Shown here one piece after another: positions 53,490-62,889 of a DNA stretch of 64,000 bases (position 1 is the first letter of the stretch; each line of letters starts with the position of its first letter). The DNA comes from Arthrobacter sp. PsM3. Lineage in GTDB: Bacteria; Actinomycetota; Actinomycetes; Actinomycetales; Micrococcaceae. Under the pieces are notes generated by a model, which ran no database searches, was not told where the DNA came from, and saw only the letters and a list, made by a program, of their open reading frames with translations. The position numbers were made by a program, and so were the translations under genes. Where the stretch lies: positions 1 to 64,000 of the forward strand of contig NZ_JARUXE010000021.1 in NCBI RefSeq assembly GCF_030433895.1. The letters run 5' to 3'.

Positions 53490-54247
53490 ACTGTCAGTTC
53501 CTGGTCTTCCTCGAAGAGTTCGACGCCGGTGGCCGCGGCCACGTCCTCCACCGTCACGTTGGGGGCGAGCTCCCGCAGGACCAGCCGGGAGGTGCCGTCG
53601 TCGGTCACGACGTCGATGACCGCGAGGTCAGTGATGATGCGGTCCACGCACGCCTTGCCGGTCAGGGGCAGTGTGCACTGCTGCACGATCTTGGGCCGGC
53701 CGTTCCGGTCCACGTGCTCCATCATCACGATCACCTTTTTCGCGCCGAACACCAGGTCCATGGCGCCGCCCATGCCTTTGACCATTTTGCCCGGGATCAT
53801 CCAGTTGGCCAGGTCACCGTTCTGGGCCACTTCCATGGCGCCGAGCACAGCCACATCCACATGCCCGCCGCGGATCATGCCAAAGGACGTGGCGGAGTCG
53901 AAGAACGCTGCGCCCTTGTTGACCGTCACGGTCTCCTTGCCGGCGTTGATCAGGTCCGGATCGACGTCGTCCTCCCCCGGGTACGGCCCGACGCCGAGGA
54001 TGCCGTTCTCGGAATGCAGCACCACCTCGACGCCGGCGGGGATGTAGTTCGGGATCAGGGTAGGCATTCCGATGCCGAGGTTGACGTACTGTCCGTTGCG
54101 CAGTTCCTGCGCCACCCGGGCGGCCAGTTCGTTCCGCGTCCAGCCCTTGCTCTCCACTCCGGCAGGGTGCTCGACGGCGGCCGGCCGGTATTCGTGGCGG
54201 ACCGCTTCGGGGCGGGGCGGGGCACCCTGCAGGCTGTTGGATTCCAT
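53486..54247 (-). CDS. scoB: 3-Oxoacid CoA-transferase subunit B
   Basis: The 253-residue beta subunit carries the catalytic Glu in [15 protein letters not shown], preceded by [17 protein letters not shown] and followed by [33 protein letters not shown] and [20 protein letters not shown]. With subunit A it transfers CoA between succinyl-CoA (or another donor) and acetoacetate. The leucine-pathway setting favours acetoacetate, though 3-oxoadipate cannot be excluded by sequence. About 45 N-terminal residues are an extension relative to most homologues. It starts 3 bp from scoA. Confidence 0.92.
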   Translation of the reverse strand: MESNSLQGAPPRPEAVRHEYRPAAVEHPAGVESKGWTRNELAARVAQELRNGQYVNLGIGMPTLIPNYIPAGVEVVLHSENGILGVGPYPGEDDVDPDLINAGKETVTVNKGAAFFDSATSFGMIRGGHVDVAVLGAMEVAQNGDLANWMIPGKMVKGMGGAMDLVFGAKKVIVMMEHVDRNGRPKIVQQCTLPLTGKACVDRIITDLAVIDVVTDDGTSRLVLRELAPNVTVEDVAAATGVELFEEDQELTV

Positions 54248-54250
54248 GTC

Positions 54251-55075
54251 CTAGGCTCCTGACTGGTCTGTTGCAGTGGTGGAGGTTGCTGTGGCGGGGG
54301 CTGCAGTGCCGGCGGCGGGCACGGCGGCCAGTGCCACCGTCCGCTTCTCGATCCGTTTCTCGACGCCGGGCGCGAGCACCACACGCTGGACGAAGATGCC
54401 GGGAATGTGGACGTGTTCGGGGTCCAGTTCCCCCGGCTCCACGAGTTCCTCGACCTCGGCGATGGTGATCTTCCCGGCCATGGCGCAGAGCGGGTTGAAG
54501 TTCATCGCGGTGGCGTGGAAGACGAGGTTGCCGTGGCGGTCGCCCTTCCAGGCGTGCACGAGCCCGAAGTCGGGGGTCAGCGACTCCTCGAGGACGTAGT
54601 CGGCGCCGTTGAAGCTGCGCACCTCCTTCGCCGCAGAGGCGATCGCGACGTTGCCGCCGGCGTCGTACTTCTGCGGCAGGCCGCCGTCGGACACCTGGGT
54701 GCCGACGCCGGCCGGGGTGTAGAAGGCGGGGATGCCGGCCCCGCCCGCGCGCAGTTTCTCGGCCAGCGTGCCTTGCGGGGTGAGCACCACCTCGAGTTCA
54801 CCGGCGAGGTACTGCCGCGCAAATTCCTTGTTCTCCCCCACGTAGGAGCTGATGGTGCGCCGGATCCGGCCGTCCTTCAGCAGGATCCCGAGCCCCCAGT
54901 CGTCGACTCCGCAGTTGTTGCTCACGGTCTCCAGGTTTGTGGCGCCGCTCTGGTGCAGGGCATCGATCAGGGCCACCGGAATGCCGCAGAGCCCGAACCC
55001 GCCGACGGCGAGGGAGGCGCCGTCGTGGATGTCCGCGACGGCTTCGGCGGCGCCGGCAACAACTTTGTTAATCAT
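54251..55075 (-). CDS. scoA: 3-Oxoacid CoA-transferase subunit A
   Basis: The 274-residue alpha subunit has [18 protein letters not shown] near the N-terminus, [37 protein letters not shown] and [19 protein letters not shown]. Its C-terminus (about 240-274) is an Ala/Thr-rich tail. It works as a complex with subunit B encoded just downstream. The ATG start is MINKVVAG; the gene follows the acyl-CoA dehydrogenase by about 40 bp downstream of that gene's stop. Confidence 0.92.
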   Translation of the reverse strand: MINKVVAGAAEAVADIHDGASLAVGGFGLCGIPVALIDALHQSGATNLETVSNNCGVDDWGLGILLKDGRIRRTISSYVGENKEFARQYLAGELEVVLTPQGTLAEKLRAGGAGIPAFYTPAGVGTQVSDGGLPQKYDAGGNVAIASAAKEVRSFNGADYVLEESLTPDFGLVHAWKGDRHGNLVFHATAMNFNPLCAMAGKITIAEVEELVEPGELDPEHVHIPGIFVQRVVLAPGVEKRIEKRTVALAAVPAAGTAAPATATSTTATDQSGA

Positions 55076-55114
55076 CGTTGATCCTTCTCTCGACGGTTGC
55101 GGCCAGCGGGCCGG

Positions 55115-56278
55115 TCAGAGCCCCAGTTCGCGGGCGATCAGCATCAGCTGGACCTCCGTGGTGCCCTCGCCGACTTCAAGGATCTTGGAGTCGCGGTAGT
55201 GGCGTGCCACGGTGAATTCGTTGATGAAGCCATAGCCGCCGAACACCTGGGTGGCGTCCCGCGCGTTGTCCATGGCTGCCTCGCCTGCGACCATCTTAGC
55301 GATGGCCGCCTGCGTCTTGAACGGCTTGCCGGCGAGCATCCTGGCGGCCGCATCGTAGTAGGCCAGACGGGCGGTGTGGGCGCGTGCTTCCATCCGGGCG
55401 ATCTTGAACGCGATGGCCTGGTACTTGCCGATGTTCTGCCCGAATGCGCTGCGTTCCTTGGCGTATTTCACCGACTGGTCCACGCAGCCCTGGGCGGCGC
55501 CGACGGCCAGGGCCGCGATCGCGATCCGGCCCTCATCGAGGATGGAGAGGAAGTTGGCATAGCCGCGCCCCTCGGTGCCGAGCAGGTTTTCCTCGGGGAC
55601 GTGGACGTTGTTGAGCGTCAGCGGGTGGGTGTCCGAGGCGTTCCAGCCGACCTTGTTGTAGGCCTTTTCGGCTTTGAAGCCGGGGGTGTCGGTGGGCACC
55701 AGGATGGTGGAGATTTCCTTCTTGATGCTGCCGTCCGGGCGTTCCTGCTGGCCGGTCACCGCGGTGACGGTGACCAGGCGGGTGATGTCCGTGCCGGAGT
55801 TGGTGATGAATTCCTTGTTGCCGTTGATGACCCATTCCCCGCCGCCGCGCTTCGCGGTGGTCTTGGTGCCCCCGGCGTCGGAGCCGGCTTCCGGCTCGGT
55901 CAGGCCGAAGCCGGCGAGCGCCTTGCCGGAGGCCAGCAGCGGAAGCCACTCCTCCTTCTGGGCAGCGGTGCCGAAACGGTGGATCGGCATGGCGCCGAGG
56001 GAGACGCCGGCTTCCAGGGTGATCGCGACGGACTGGTCCACGCGGCCGAGCTGTTCCAGCGCCAGGGCGAGGGCGAAGTAGTCGCCGCCCATGCCTCCGA
56101 ATTCCTCCGGGAAAGGCAGGCCGAAGAGGCCCATGTCCGCCATCTGCGAGACGATCTCGTAGGGGAAGCTGTGCTCCTCGTCGTGCTTGGCGGAGACGGG
56201 GGCCACCACCTGGTCGGCGAATTCGCGGACGGTGTCGCTGAGGTCCTGGTAATCCTCGCTGAGTTCAAAATCTGGCAT
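55115..56278 (-). CDS. Acyl-CoA dehydrogenase (branched-chain catabolic locus)
   Basis: This flavoenzyme (387 residues) introduces the alpha-beta double bond in an acyl-CoA and passes electrons to ETF. It has FGLTEPEAGSDAGGTKTTA, the FAD-binding KEFITNSG stretch, RSAFGQNIGKYQAIAFKIA and VFGGYGFINEFTVARHYRD. The base position near the C-terminus reads LEVGEGTTEVQ, i.e. Glu is at the SCAD/MCAD/SBCAD site rather than the alternative site used by classical isovaleryl-CoA dehydrogenase. In this locus it should act on isovaleryl- or 2-methylbutyryl-CoA, as proposed for FadE19 and AcdH. It begins 93 bp after the carboxylase alpha gene ends. Confidence 0.93.
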   Translation of the reverse strand: MPDFELSEDYQDLSDTVREFADQVVAPVSAKHDEEHSFPYEIVSQMADMGLFGLPFPEEFGGMGGDYFALALALEQLGRVDQSVAITLEAGVSLGAMPIHRFGTAAQKEEWLPLLASGKALAGFGLTEPEAGSDAGGTKTTAKRGGGEWVINGNKEFITNSGTDITRLVTVTAVTGQQERPDGSIKKEISTILVPTDTPGFKAEKAYNKVGWNASDTHPLTLNNVHVPEENLLGTEGRGYANFLSILDEGRIAIAALAVGAAQGCVDQSVKYAKERSAFGQNIGKYQAIAFKIARMEARAHTARLAYYDAAARMLAGKPFKTQAAIAKMVAGEAAMDNARDATQVFGGYGFINEFTVARHYRDSKILEVGEGTTEVQLMLIARELGL

Positions 56279-56371
56279 GGGGACTCCTTTGTCGGTACTG
56301 CTGTCTGGGCTGTTGTCGGTACTGCTGTGTCTAAGAACTGGTTGTGGTCTGTCGTGCTGAAGCTGGGGTGG

Positions 56372-58597
56372 CTAGTCCGCCGCGCCCATGGCGATGACGG
56401 CTTCTTCGATGGTGTCCTCGGCTTTCGAGGGCGCGGGCGGGTGGATGGTCGCAACGACCTGTTCGGCCTTGACGAGGTCTCCGGACGCGATGCTGATGTG
56501 CACGGTCCCGTATAGCGGCGCCACGAGCTGGTGTTCCATCTTCATGGCCTCCACGGAGAGCAGCACCTGCCCGGCCTTCACCGTGTCCCCGTTGCTGACG
56601 GAAACTGACACCACGGTGCCGGGCATGGGCGAGCGCACGGCCGGGTCCGCGGCGCCCTCCTCGCGTTCGATGGCGGCCAGCACCCGGGCCAGCTTCGCTT
56701 CACGGTCGAGGGGATCGAGCCGGCAGGACCAGCCCCCGTTGCCGACATGGACGTACTGCGGGTTCCCCTCCGGCGGATAGTCCTCCCAGACGGCGCCCTG
56801 CGCGAACCGCTGTTCCTGGCCGTCGATCTCCAGGAACACGTTGTCGGGGCCAAGCCCGATCACCTCGACCAGATGCTCCGGACCACCGTTGACCCTGACA
56901 CGGGCGTGCCCGAGATCCACGTTGCTCAGCCAGGTGACGGCCACGGTGGCGATCCCGCCGCCGGGGATGCCGAAGCTCATCGTCCACGGCGCAGGTGCCC
57001 CCAGCCGCCAGCCCCGGGTGGTGTTCCACGGCGGTCCCACTGTGGTTGGCTCCTCCGCCAGGACCCAGAACGGCATGGCCGCGGCGATGAGTTCGGCATC
57101 CCCGGCACGGCGGAAGGAGAAGTCAGGCATCTTCCGCTCGATCAGGCCGGTGTCGAGCCGGCCGGCGCGGACGTCGGCGTCGTTGATCAGCAGGCGCAGG
57201 TATTCGACGTTGGTGTCAATCCCCAGCGCCGTGTAACGGGACAGGGCGGTATCGAGCTTGTCGAGGGCGGCCGTGCGGTCCTGGCCCCAGGCGATGACCT
57301 TGGCGACCATGGGGTCGTAGTCACTGGAGATTTCCAGGCCCTTCAGGAGCGAGGAGTCGATCCGGATGTCCGGATCGGCGGAGGCCGGAGTGAAGGAGTC
57401 CAGGTCGTCCAGTGCGGTGAAGATCTCGCCCCGCTCGTCCAGGAGCAGCACCTCGCCGCCCGAGGGCAGGAAGTTCTTCTCCGGGATTTCGGCGTAGACC
57501 CGCGCTTCCACCGAGTGCCCGGTGAGCACGACGTCGTCCTGGCGGACGGTGAGTTCCTCGCCGGCGGCGATCCGCACCTGCCATTCGACGAGGTCGACGC
57601 CGGTGACCATCTCGGTGACCGGGTGCTCGACCTGCAGGCGTGTATTCATCTCCATGAAGAAGAACTCGTCCGGGGCGTTGTCGGAGACGAGGAACTCCAC
57701 GGTTCCGGCGCCGCTGTAGTTGACGCTTCGGGCGGCGTTGCAGGCGGCCTCGCCGATCCGGGCGCGGGTGACGCCGCCGTCGTTGAGGGCCTCCAGCAGC
57801 GGGGAGGGTGCTTCCTCGATGACCTTCTGGTGTCGGCGCTGCAGGGAGCATTCGCGTTCGCCAAGGTGGATGACGTTGCCGTGGTTGTCCGCGAGGACCT
57901 GGACCTCGATGTGCCGCGGCGTCAGGACGAGGCGCTCCAGAAACAGGGTGTCGTCGCCGAAGGCACTGGCCGCGACCCGGCGGGCGGTGGCCAGGGTGGC
58001 CTCGAGGTCCTCGGGGCGTTCGACGACGTGCATCCCTTTGCCGCCGCCGCCGGCGGAGGGCTTGATCAGCAGCGGGAAGCCGACACCGGCCGCGGCCCCG
58101 ATCAGCTGCGCATCCGTCATGCCCGGTTCGGCGATGCCCGGAACAACCGGCACGCCGTAGCCGGTGACGTGGTTCTTGGAGCGGATCTTGTCGCCCATAA
58201 CGTTGAGGGATTCGACGCCGGGGCCGATGAACGTGATCCCGGCCTTCTCCAGGGCCCGGGCGAAGTCGACGTTCTCGCTCAGGAAGCCGTAGCCCGGGTG
58301 CACGGCCTCGGCGCCGGTGTCGCGGCAGGCCTGGATGATGGCCTCGATCTTGAGGTAGCTCTCGGTCGCGGCGGCCGGACCGATCCGCACGGCGAGGTCG
58401 GCCTCGCGGACGTGCCGGGCGTCGGCGTCGGCGTCGGAGTAGACGGCGACCGAGCGGATACCGAGGGCACGCAGGGTGCGGATCACGCGGCAGGCGATCT
58501 CGCCGCGGTTGGCGACGAGCACGGTGCCGAAGAGGGGCTTGGTGCCCTGCGGCTGCTGCTGGGGAGTGGAGGTTGTAGTCGGCGAAGAAGTAGTCAT
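56372..58597 (-). CDS. Biotin-dependent acyl-CoA carboxylase alpha subunit (methylcrotonyl-CoA type, AccA1-like)
   Basis: The 741-residue protein holds biotin carboxylase and biotin carrier domains. Seen in order: FGTVLVANRGEIACRVIRTL (about 23-42), ATP-grasp loop PSAGGGGKGMHVV, HIEVQVLADNHGNVIHLGER, ECSLQRRHQKVIEEAPSP, EMNTRLQVEHPVTEMVTGVD, a BT-type linker domain (about 490-640), and the biotinylation site SVEAMKMEHQL (Lys near 680). With the beta subunit it carboxylates 3-methylcrotonyl-CoA to 3-methylglutaconyl-CoA in leucine breakdown; acetyl- or propionyl-CoA activity cannot be excluded. It starts 7 bp after the beta gene. Confidence 0.95.
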   Translation of the reverse strand: MTTSSPTTTSTPQQQPQGTKPLFGTVLVANRGEIACRVIRTLRALGIRSVAVYSDADADARHVREADLAVRIGPAAATESYLKIEAIIQACRDTGAEAVHPGYGFLSENVDFARALEKAGITFIGPGVESLNVMGDKIRSKNHVTGYGVPVVPGIAEPGMTDAQLIGAAAGVGFPLLIKPSAGGGGKGMHVVERPEDLEATLATARRVAASAFGDDTLFLERLVLTPRHIEVQVLADNHGNVIHLGERECSLQRRHQKVIEEAPSPLLEALNDGGVTRARIGEAACNAARSVNYSGAGTVEFLVSDNAPDEFFFMEMNTRLQVEHPVTEMVTGVDLVEWQVRIAAGEELTVRQDDVVLTGHSVEARVYAEIPEKNFLPSGGEVLLLDERGEIFTALDDLDSFTPASADPDIRIDSSLLKGLEISSDYDPMVAKVIAWGQDRTAALDKLDTALSRYTALGIDTNVEYLRLLINDADVRAGRLDTGLIERKMPDFSFRRAGDAELIAAAMPFWVLAEEPTTVGPPWNTTRGWRLGAPAPWTMSFGIPGGGIATVAVTWLSNVDLGHARVRVNGGPEHLVEVIGLGPDNVFLEIDGQEQRFAQGAVWEDYPPEGNPQYVHVGNGGWSCRLDPLDREAKLARVLAAIEREEGAADPAVRSPMPGTVVSVSVSNGDTVKAGQVLLSVEAMKMEHQLVAPLYGTVHISIASGDLVKAEQVVATIHPPAPSKAEDTIEEAVIAMGAAD

Positions 58598-58604
58598 TGC
58601 TGGC

Positions 58605-60212
58605 TCACATCCGGAACAGGCCGAAGGAGGTCTCCGGCAGCGGGGTGCGGGAGACGACGTCGAGCGCCAGTCCCAGGACGGTGCGGGTGTCCGCGGGGTC
58701 GATCACGCCGTCATCCCAGAGGCGGGCGGTGGAGTAGTAGGGGCTGCCCTGGTCCTCGTACTGCTGTTTGATCGGGGCCTTGAACGCTTCCTCGTCCGCG
58801 GCGGACCACTCCTCGCCGCGGGCCTCGTACTGGTCACGTTTGACCGTGGCGAGCACGCTGGAGGCCTGGTTGCCTCCCATCACGGAGATCCGGCTGGCGG
58901 GCCACATCCACAGGAAGCGCGGCGAGTAGGCCCGCCCGCACATGGAGTAGTTTCCGGCACCGAAGGACCCGCCGATCACGACGGTCAGCTTGGGCACCCG
59001 TGCGGTGGCGACGGCGGTGACCATCTTCGCGCCGTTCTTGGCGATCCCGCCCTGCTCGTAGTCCTTGCCCACCATAAAGCCGGAGAGGTTCTGCAAGAAG
59101 ATCAGCGGGATGCCGCGCTGGTCGCAAAGTTCGATGAAGTGGGCTCCCTTGAGCGAGGATTCGCTGAAAAGCACCCCATTGTTGGCCACGATCCCCACCG
59201 GGTGGCCGTGGAGTTTCGCGAAGCCGGTGACGAGGGTGGTGCCGTAGTTCTTCTTGAATTCGTGGAAGCGGCTGCCATCCACGAGCCGGGCAATGACTTC
59301 GCGGACGTCGTACTGCGCGTTAACGTCCGTGGGGACAGCGCCGTACAGCTCCTGGGGGTCCGCCAGGGGTTCGACGGCGGTGTCAATGTCCCATGCGGGG
59401 GCGGCCGGGCGGGGCAGGGTGGAGACGATGTCGCGGACGATCTGGAGGGCATGCTCATCGTTCTCGGCCAGGTGGTCGGTGACGCCGGAGATCTTCGAGT
59501 GAACGTCGCCGCCGCCGAGTTCCTCGGCCGTGACGATCTCGCCGATCGCGGCCTTCACCAGCGGCGGTCCGCCCAGGAAGATGGTGCCCTGGTTGCGGAC
59601 GATCACGGTCTCGTCGCTCATCGCGGGGACGTAGGCGCCGCCGGCGGTGCAGGAGCCCATCACGGAGGCGATCTGCGGGATCCGGGCCGCGGACATCTTG
59701 GCCTGGTTGAAGAAGATCCGGCCGAAGTGCTCCTTATCCGGGAAGACCTCGTCCTGCTTGGGCAGGAACGCCCCGCCCGAGTCCACGAGGTAGATGCAGG
59801 GCAGCCGGTTCTCCAGCGCGATTTCCTGCGCCCGGAGGTGCTTCTTCACCGTCATAGGGTAGTAGGTGCCGCCCTTGACGGTGGCGTCGTTGGAGATGAC
59901 CAGGACCTGGCGGCCGTGGACCAGGCCGATCCCGGCAATGACACCGGCGCCGGGCGAATCGTCGTTGTACATCCCGCTTGCCGCCAGCGGCGCGATCTCC
60001 AGGAACGGGCTGCCCTCGTCCAGCAGCTGGTCGATGCGCTCGCGGGGCAGCAGCTTGCCGCGGGCGACATGGCGTTCCCTCGACTTTTCGGGCCCGCCCA
60101 GGGCCGCCCTGGCAAGCCGTTCCTTCAGCTCCCGCGCCAGCCCCAGCTGGGCCTCGCGGTTCGCGGCATAGCTGGCGCTTGTCGCGTCCACCTGGCTGGC
60201 GATTGTCTCCAT
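58605..60212 (-). CDS. Acyl-CoA carboxylase carboxyltransferase beta subunit (methylcrotonyl-CoA type, AccD1-like)
   Basis: The 535-residue crotonase-fold protein moves the carboxyl group from biotin to the acyl-CoA. It has [75 protein letters not shown] in the N half and [40 protein letters not shown] and [20 protein letters not shown] in the C half, the last being typical of methylcrotonyl-CoA carboxylases. It is the first gene of the seven-gene run to the CitE-like gene, divergent from tetR. Confidence 0.95.
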   Translation of the reverse strand: METIASQVDATSASYAANREAQLGLARELKERLARAALGGPEKSRERHVARGKLLPRERIDQLLDEGSPFLEIAPLAASGMYNDDSPGAGVIAGIGLVHGRQVLVISNDATVKGGTYYPMTVKKHLRAQEIALENRLPCIYLVDSGGAFLPKQDEVFPDKEHFGRIFFNQAKMSAARIPQIASVMGSCTAGGAYVPAMSDETVIVRNQGTIFLGGPPLVKAAIGEIVTAEELGGGDVHSKISGVTDHLAENDEHALQIVRDIVSTLPRPAAPAWDIDTAVEPLADPQELYGAVPTDVNAQYDVREVIARLVDGSRFHEFKKNYGTTLVTGFAKLHGHPVGIVANNGVLFSESSLKGAHFIELCDQRGIPLIFLQNLSGFMVGKDYEQGGIAKNGAKMVTAVATARVPKLTVVIGGSFGAGNYSMCGRAYSPRFLWMWPASRISVMGGNQASSVLATVKRDQYEARGEEWSAADEEAFKAPIKQQYEDQGSPYYSTARLWDDGVIDPADTRTVLGLALDVVSRTPLPETSFGLFRM

Positions 60213-60275
60213 TGACTGCTTCCGTTCCTGGCCTTCATGCTGGGGGCCTGTGATGGACCCGTTCCAGCCACTTCG

Positions 60276-60291
60276 GTTAGTACCGCATAAC
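60276..60291. promoter_or_regulatory. Candidate TetR operator 1
   Basis: GTTAGTACCGCATAAC is an imperfect palindrome with GTTA/TAAC ends and an 8-bp middle. It sits 64 bp upstream of the carboxylase beta ATG. A second copy of the same form lies 26 bp further on. Confidence 0.55.
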
Positions 60292-60301
60292 TGAGATTTA
60301 G

Positions 60302-60317
60302 GTTAGTCTCTATTAAC
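60302..60317. promoter_or_regulatory. Candidate TetR operator 2
   Basis: GTTAGTCTCTATTAAC shares GTTAGT and TAAC with operator 1 at the same spacing. Both copies lie between the divergent tetR and carboxylase genes, so the regulator could repress both directions. Confidence 0.55.
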
Positions 60318-60375
60318 TGTGATGTCCAACATAGGGCCACATGAGCAGCTGTTTATTGAGATGAGGGATGTCCCG

Positions 60376-61095
60376 GTGACCGAGTCCAGCGAGACGAGCC
60401 AGACTCCTACCCAGGTCCTCGCAACCCCGCCTCCCGCGACCCAGCCTCCGGCAACCCAGCGCACCGCCCCGGCGCCATCCACCCAGCCGCCGGCAACCCA
60501 GCGCAGCCAGGCCAAGGAGAACCGGCGCCAGGCGCTGCTGTCAGCGGCGGCTGCGCTGTTCGCCGTCGACGGGTTCAACCGCGTCTCCCTTGAGGACCTC
60601 GGCGCCGCCGCCGGGGTCAGCGGCCCGGCGGTCTACCGGCATTTCGCGGGCAAGCAGGCCGTCCTGGGGGCTCTGCTGCTCAGCGTCAGCCAGGAGCTGC
60701 TTGATGGCGGCCGGCAGGTGATTGCCGATTCCGACGGCGCCGCCGCTGCCCTGCGCAGGCTGGTCGAGTTTCATGTGGACTTCGCCCTCAGCAACCCCGA
60801 CGTCATCCGGGTGCAGGACCAGGACTTCAGCAACCTCGCCGACGACGACCAGGCCGAGGTCCGCACGCTGCAGAGAAACTACGTGGAGCTCTGGGTCGAG
60901 GTCCTGGCCGGGCTGCACCCCAACACCGAGGCGGCTGAACTCCGGATGCGGGCGCACGCCACGTTTGGCCTGATCAACTCCACCCCGCACTCCGTGCGCA
61001 GCCACGGCCGGCGGATTGCGGTCAAGCGGGCCCGGCCGCTGCTGCAGAGCATGGCGCTGGCGGCCCTGATGGCCCCGTCCGCCCCGCTCGGCTAG
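60376..61095 (+). CDS. TetR family transcriptional regulator
   Basis: The protein (239 residues from GTG 60376) has an unusual 40-residue N-terminal arm rich in Pro/Ala/Thr/Gln with three PPATQ repeats, then the TetR HTH (RRQALLSAAAALFAVDGFNR, with recognition helix in AAAGVSGPAVYRHFAGK, about 72-92), and an all-helical ligand domain (about 105-220: FHVDFALSNPDVIRVQDQD). The GTG follows GAGGGA at about 8 bases; ATG 60361, ATG 60322 and GTG 60319 are alternatives, but the earlier ones would overlap operator 2. It most likely represses the divergent leucine-catabolic genes, released by an acyl-CoA-type ligand (inference). Confidence 0.9.
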   Translation: MTESSETSQTPTQVLATPPPATQPPATQRTAPAPSTQPPATQRSQAKENRRQALLSAAAALFAVDGFNRVSLEDLGAAAGVSGPAVYRHFAGKQAVLGALLLSVSQELLDGGRQVIADSDGAAAALRRLVEFHVDFALSNPDVIRVQDQDFSNLADDDQAEVRTLQRNYVELWVEVLAGLHPNTEAAELRMRAHATFGLINSTPHSVRSHGRRIAVKRARPLLQSMALAALMAPSAPLG

Positions 61096-61163
61096 CTCCG
61101 CTCTCCCAGCCACCCCAGCCACCCGCCATATCCAGGGCTTCCACCGCGCCCTGGCCGCACTCC

Positions 61164-61232
61164 GGGGGAACTTTGGTGCGGACACGCCGAGAACTGAGGC
61201 TCCGCCGTCGAGCACGGAGTACAAAGTGCCCC
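61164..61232. repeat. Element with GGGGGAACTTTG / CAAAGTGCCCC ends
   Basis: The 69-bp element has ends GGGGGAACTTTG (61164-61175) and CAAAGTGCCCC (61222-61232) that pair with one mismatch, and the GGTGCGGACACGCC motif next to the left end. It belongs to the family seen at 29.8-30.3, 40.9-41.2 and 44.4 kb. It occupies the gap between the convergent tetR and bkdC genes. Confidence 0.8.
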
Positions 61233-61348
61233 AGCCCGGCAGCGACTGGGCCGAAAACTGCCCATCCCAGCTGGCCGCCCAAAACAACCCGGCCGAAAAC
61301 TGCTTGGAAGGATGCAGCCCGGGCCAACAACAACCCGCACACAACAAA

Positions 61349-61379
61349 GCTGCCGGCCGCCTGAGGGGCAGCCGGCAGC
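61349..61379 (-). terminator. Rho-independent terminator of the bkd operon
   Basis: On the minus strand GCTGCCGGC pairs with GCCGGCAGC around a 13-base loop, followed by TTTGTTGTGT. It lies 14 bp past the bkdC stop. Confidence 0.75.
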
Positions 61380-61392
61380 GATGGAGTGATCG

Positions 61393-62889
61393 CTAGACCA
61401 TGGCGAGGGCCATGCCCGGATCGGTCAGGATGGCGCCGAGGTCCTGCAGGAAGCGTGAGCCCTGCTCGCCGTCGACCAGGCGGTGGTCGAAGGACAGGCT
61501 GAGCGTCATGACCTGGCGCAGCGCCACCTCATCCTGGTACTCCCACGGCATCTTCCGCACCGCTCCCAGGGCAAGGATGGCGGCCTCGCCCGGGTTGAGG
61601 ATGGGGGTGCCCGAATCGATGCCGAAGACGCCGATGTTCGTGATGGAAATGGTGCCCCCGGACAGGTTCGCCGGGCTGGTTTTGCCGGCGCGGGCCGTGT
61701 CCGTCAGTTCGGTCAGCGCCGTGGAGAGCTCCAGCAGGGACATCCGGTCGGCGTCCTTGATGTTCGGCACGGTCAGTCCGCGCGGGGTGGCGGCCGCGAT
61801 GCCCAGGTTCACGTAGTTGTACTGGACGATCTCCTGCGTGCCGTCATCCCAGCGGGTGTTGAGCGTGGGGTGGTTCTTCAGTGCGATCAGCACGGCCTTG
61901 GAGACGAGGGTCAGCGGCGTGAGCTTGTATCCGGCAAACGCCCGGCTGGCCTTGAGCCTCGCCAGCAGTTCCATGGTGGGCGTGACGTCAATGGTGAGGA
62001 ATTCCGTGACGTGCGGTGCGGTGAAGGCACTGGAGACCATGGCGGCGGCGGTGAACTTCCGCACGCCCTTGATCGGCGTCCGAGTTTCGCGCTCACCCTG
62101 CGCCGGGGCCGGAACCGGGGTGGACACGCCCGCCAGGCCCCGGGGGGCCACCGCCAGGTCTCCCCCGCCGACGAAGTTGCGGATGTCCTCGCGGGTGATG
62201 AGCCCGAACTCCCCCGTGCCGGTGACCAGGGCGAGGTCGACGCCGAGGTCCTTGGCCAGTTTGCGCACCGGCGGCGTGGAGCGCGGGCGTTCCCCGGCAA
62301 CGGTCGTGGTGCCGCCGGGCCGGGCCTCCGCCGGCATGTCCGCCGGAGCGGGCGCTGCCACCGGAACCGCCGGGGCAGCTTCGGCCGGAGCAGTTGCCTC
62401 CGGGGCAATTGCCTCCGGCGCGGCCATCAGCGCGCGCTCGGCCGCCGGGGCATTAGCCGCCGGGGCCGAAGTCACCGGAGCAGCCGTCGGGGCAGCGAAG
62501 CTCCGGGCGCGGCGGGCTGGTCGGCCGGAATTCTCCAGGACAGCGCCGTAACCGACGAGGTTCGGTTCGCGTTTGGCGGGCGCTGCGCCGTCCGCACCGG
62601 CACCTCCGGCCGGTCCGGCGCCGGGACGGCCGTCGTCGCCCTCCACCTCGAAGGAAACGATCGGCTTGCCGACCTCGACGACGGTGCCGGGCTGTTCGTG
62701 CAGAGCCGCGACAACACCGGCGAACGGTGAGGGAAGTTCGACGACGGCCTTGGCCGTTTCCACCTCCGCGATGATCTGGTTGAGCGCGACGGTATCCCCG
62801 ACAGCGACCTTCCATGCGACGATTTCCGATTCAGTAAGTCCTTCGCCGAGGTCCGGCAGCCTGAATTCCTTGATCATTGTGGCGCTCAT
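61393..62889 (-). CDS. bkdC: Dihydrolipoamide acyltransferase (E2) of 2-oxoacid dehydrogenase
   Basis: The 498-residue E2 has one N-terminal lipoyl domain (EFRLPDLGEGLTESEIVAWK, lipoyl Lys in AEVETAKAVVELPSPF near 45), a Pro/Ala-rich linker, a peripheral subunit-binding domain (RSTPPVRKLAKDLGVDLALV then TGTGEFGLITREDIRNFV, about 205-250) and the catalytic domain (about 270-498) ending in LSLSFDHRLVDGEQGSRFL with the His/Asp catalytic motif. It transfers the acyl group to CoA. Context (next to leucine-pathway genes) favours the branched-chain enzyme over pyruvate dehydrogenase. The ATG overlaps the E1beta stop (ATGA). Confidence 0.93.
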   Translation of the reverse strand: MSATMIKEFRLPDLGEGLTESEIVAWKVAVGDTVALNQIIAEVETAKAVVELPSPFAGVVAALHEQPGTVVEVGKPIVSFEVEGDDGRPGAGPAGGAGADGAAPAKREPNLVGYGAVLENSGRPARRARSFAAPTAAPVTSAPAANAPAAERALMAAPEAIAPEATAPAEAAPAVPVAAPAPADMPAEARPGGTTTVAGERPRSTPPVRKLAKDLGVDLALVTGTGEFGLITREDIRNFVGGGDLAVAPRGLAGVSTPVPAPAQGERETRTPIKGVRKFTAAAMVSSAFTAPHVTEFLTIDVTPTMELLARLKASRAFAGYKLTPLTLVSKAVLIALKNHPTLNTRWDDGTQEIVQYNYVNLGIAAATPRGLTVPNIKDADRMSLLELSTALTELTDTARAGKTSPANLSGGTISITNIGVFGIDSGTPILNPGEAAILALGAVRKMPWEYQDEVALRQVMTLSLSFDHRLVDGEQGSRFLQDLGAILTDPGMALAMV

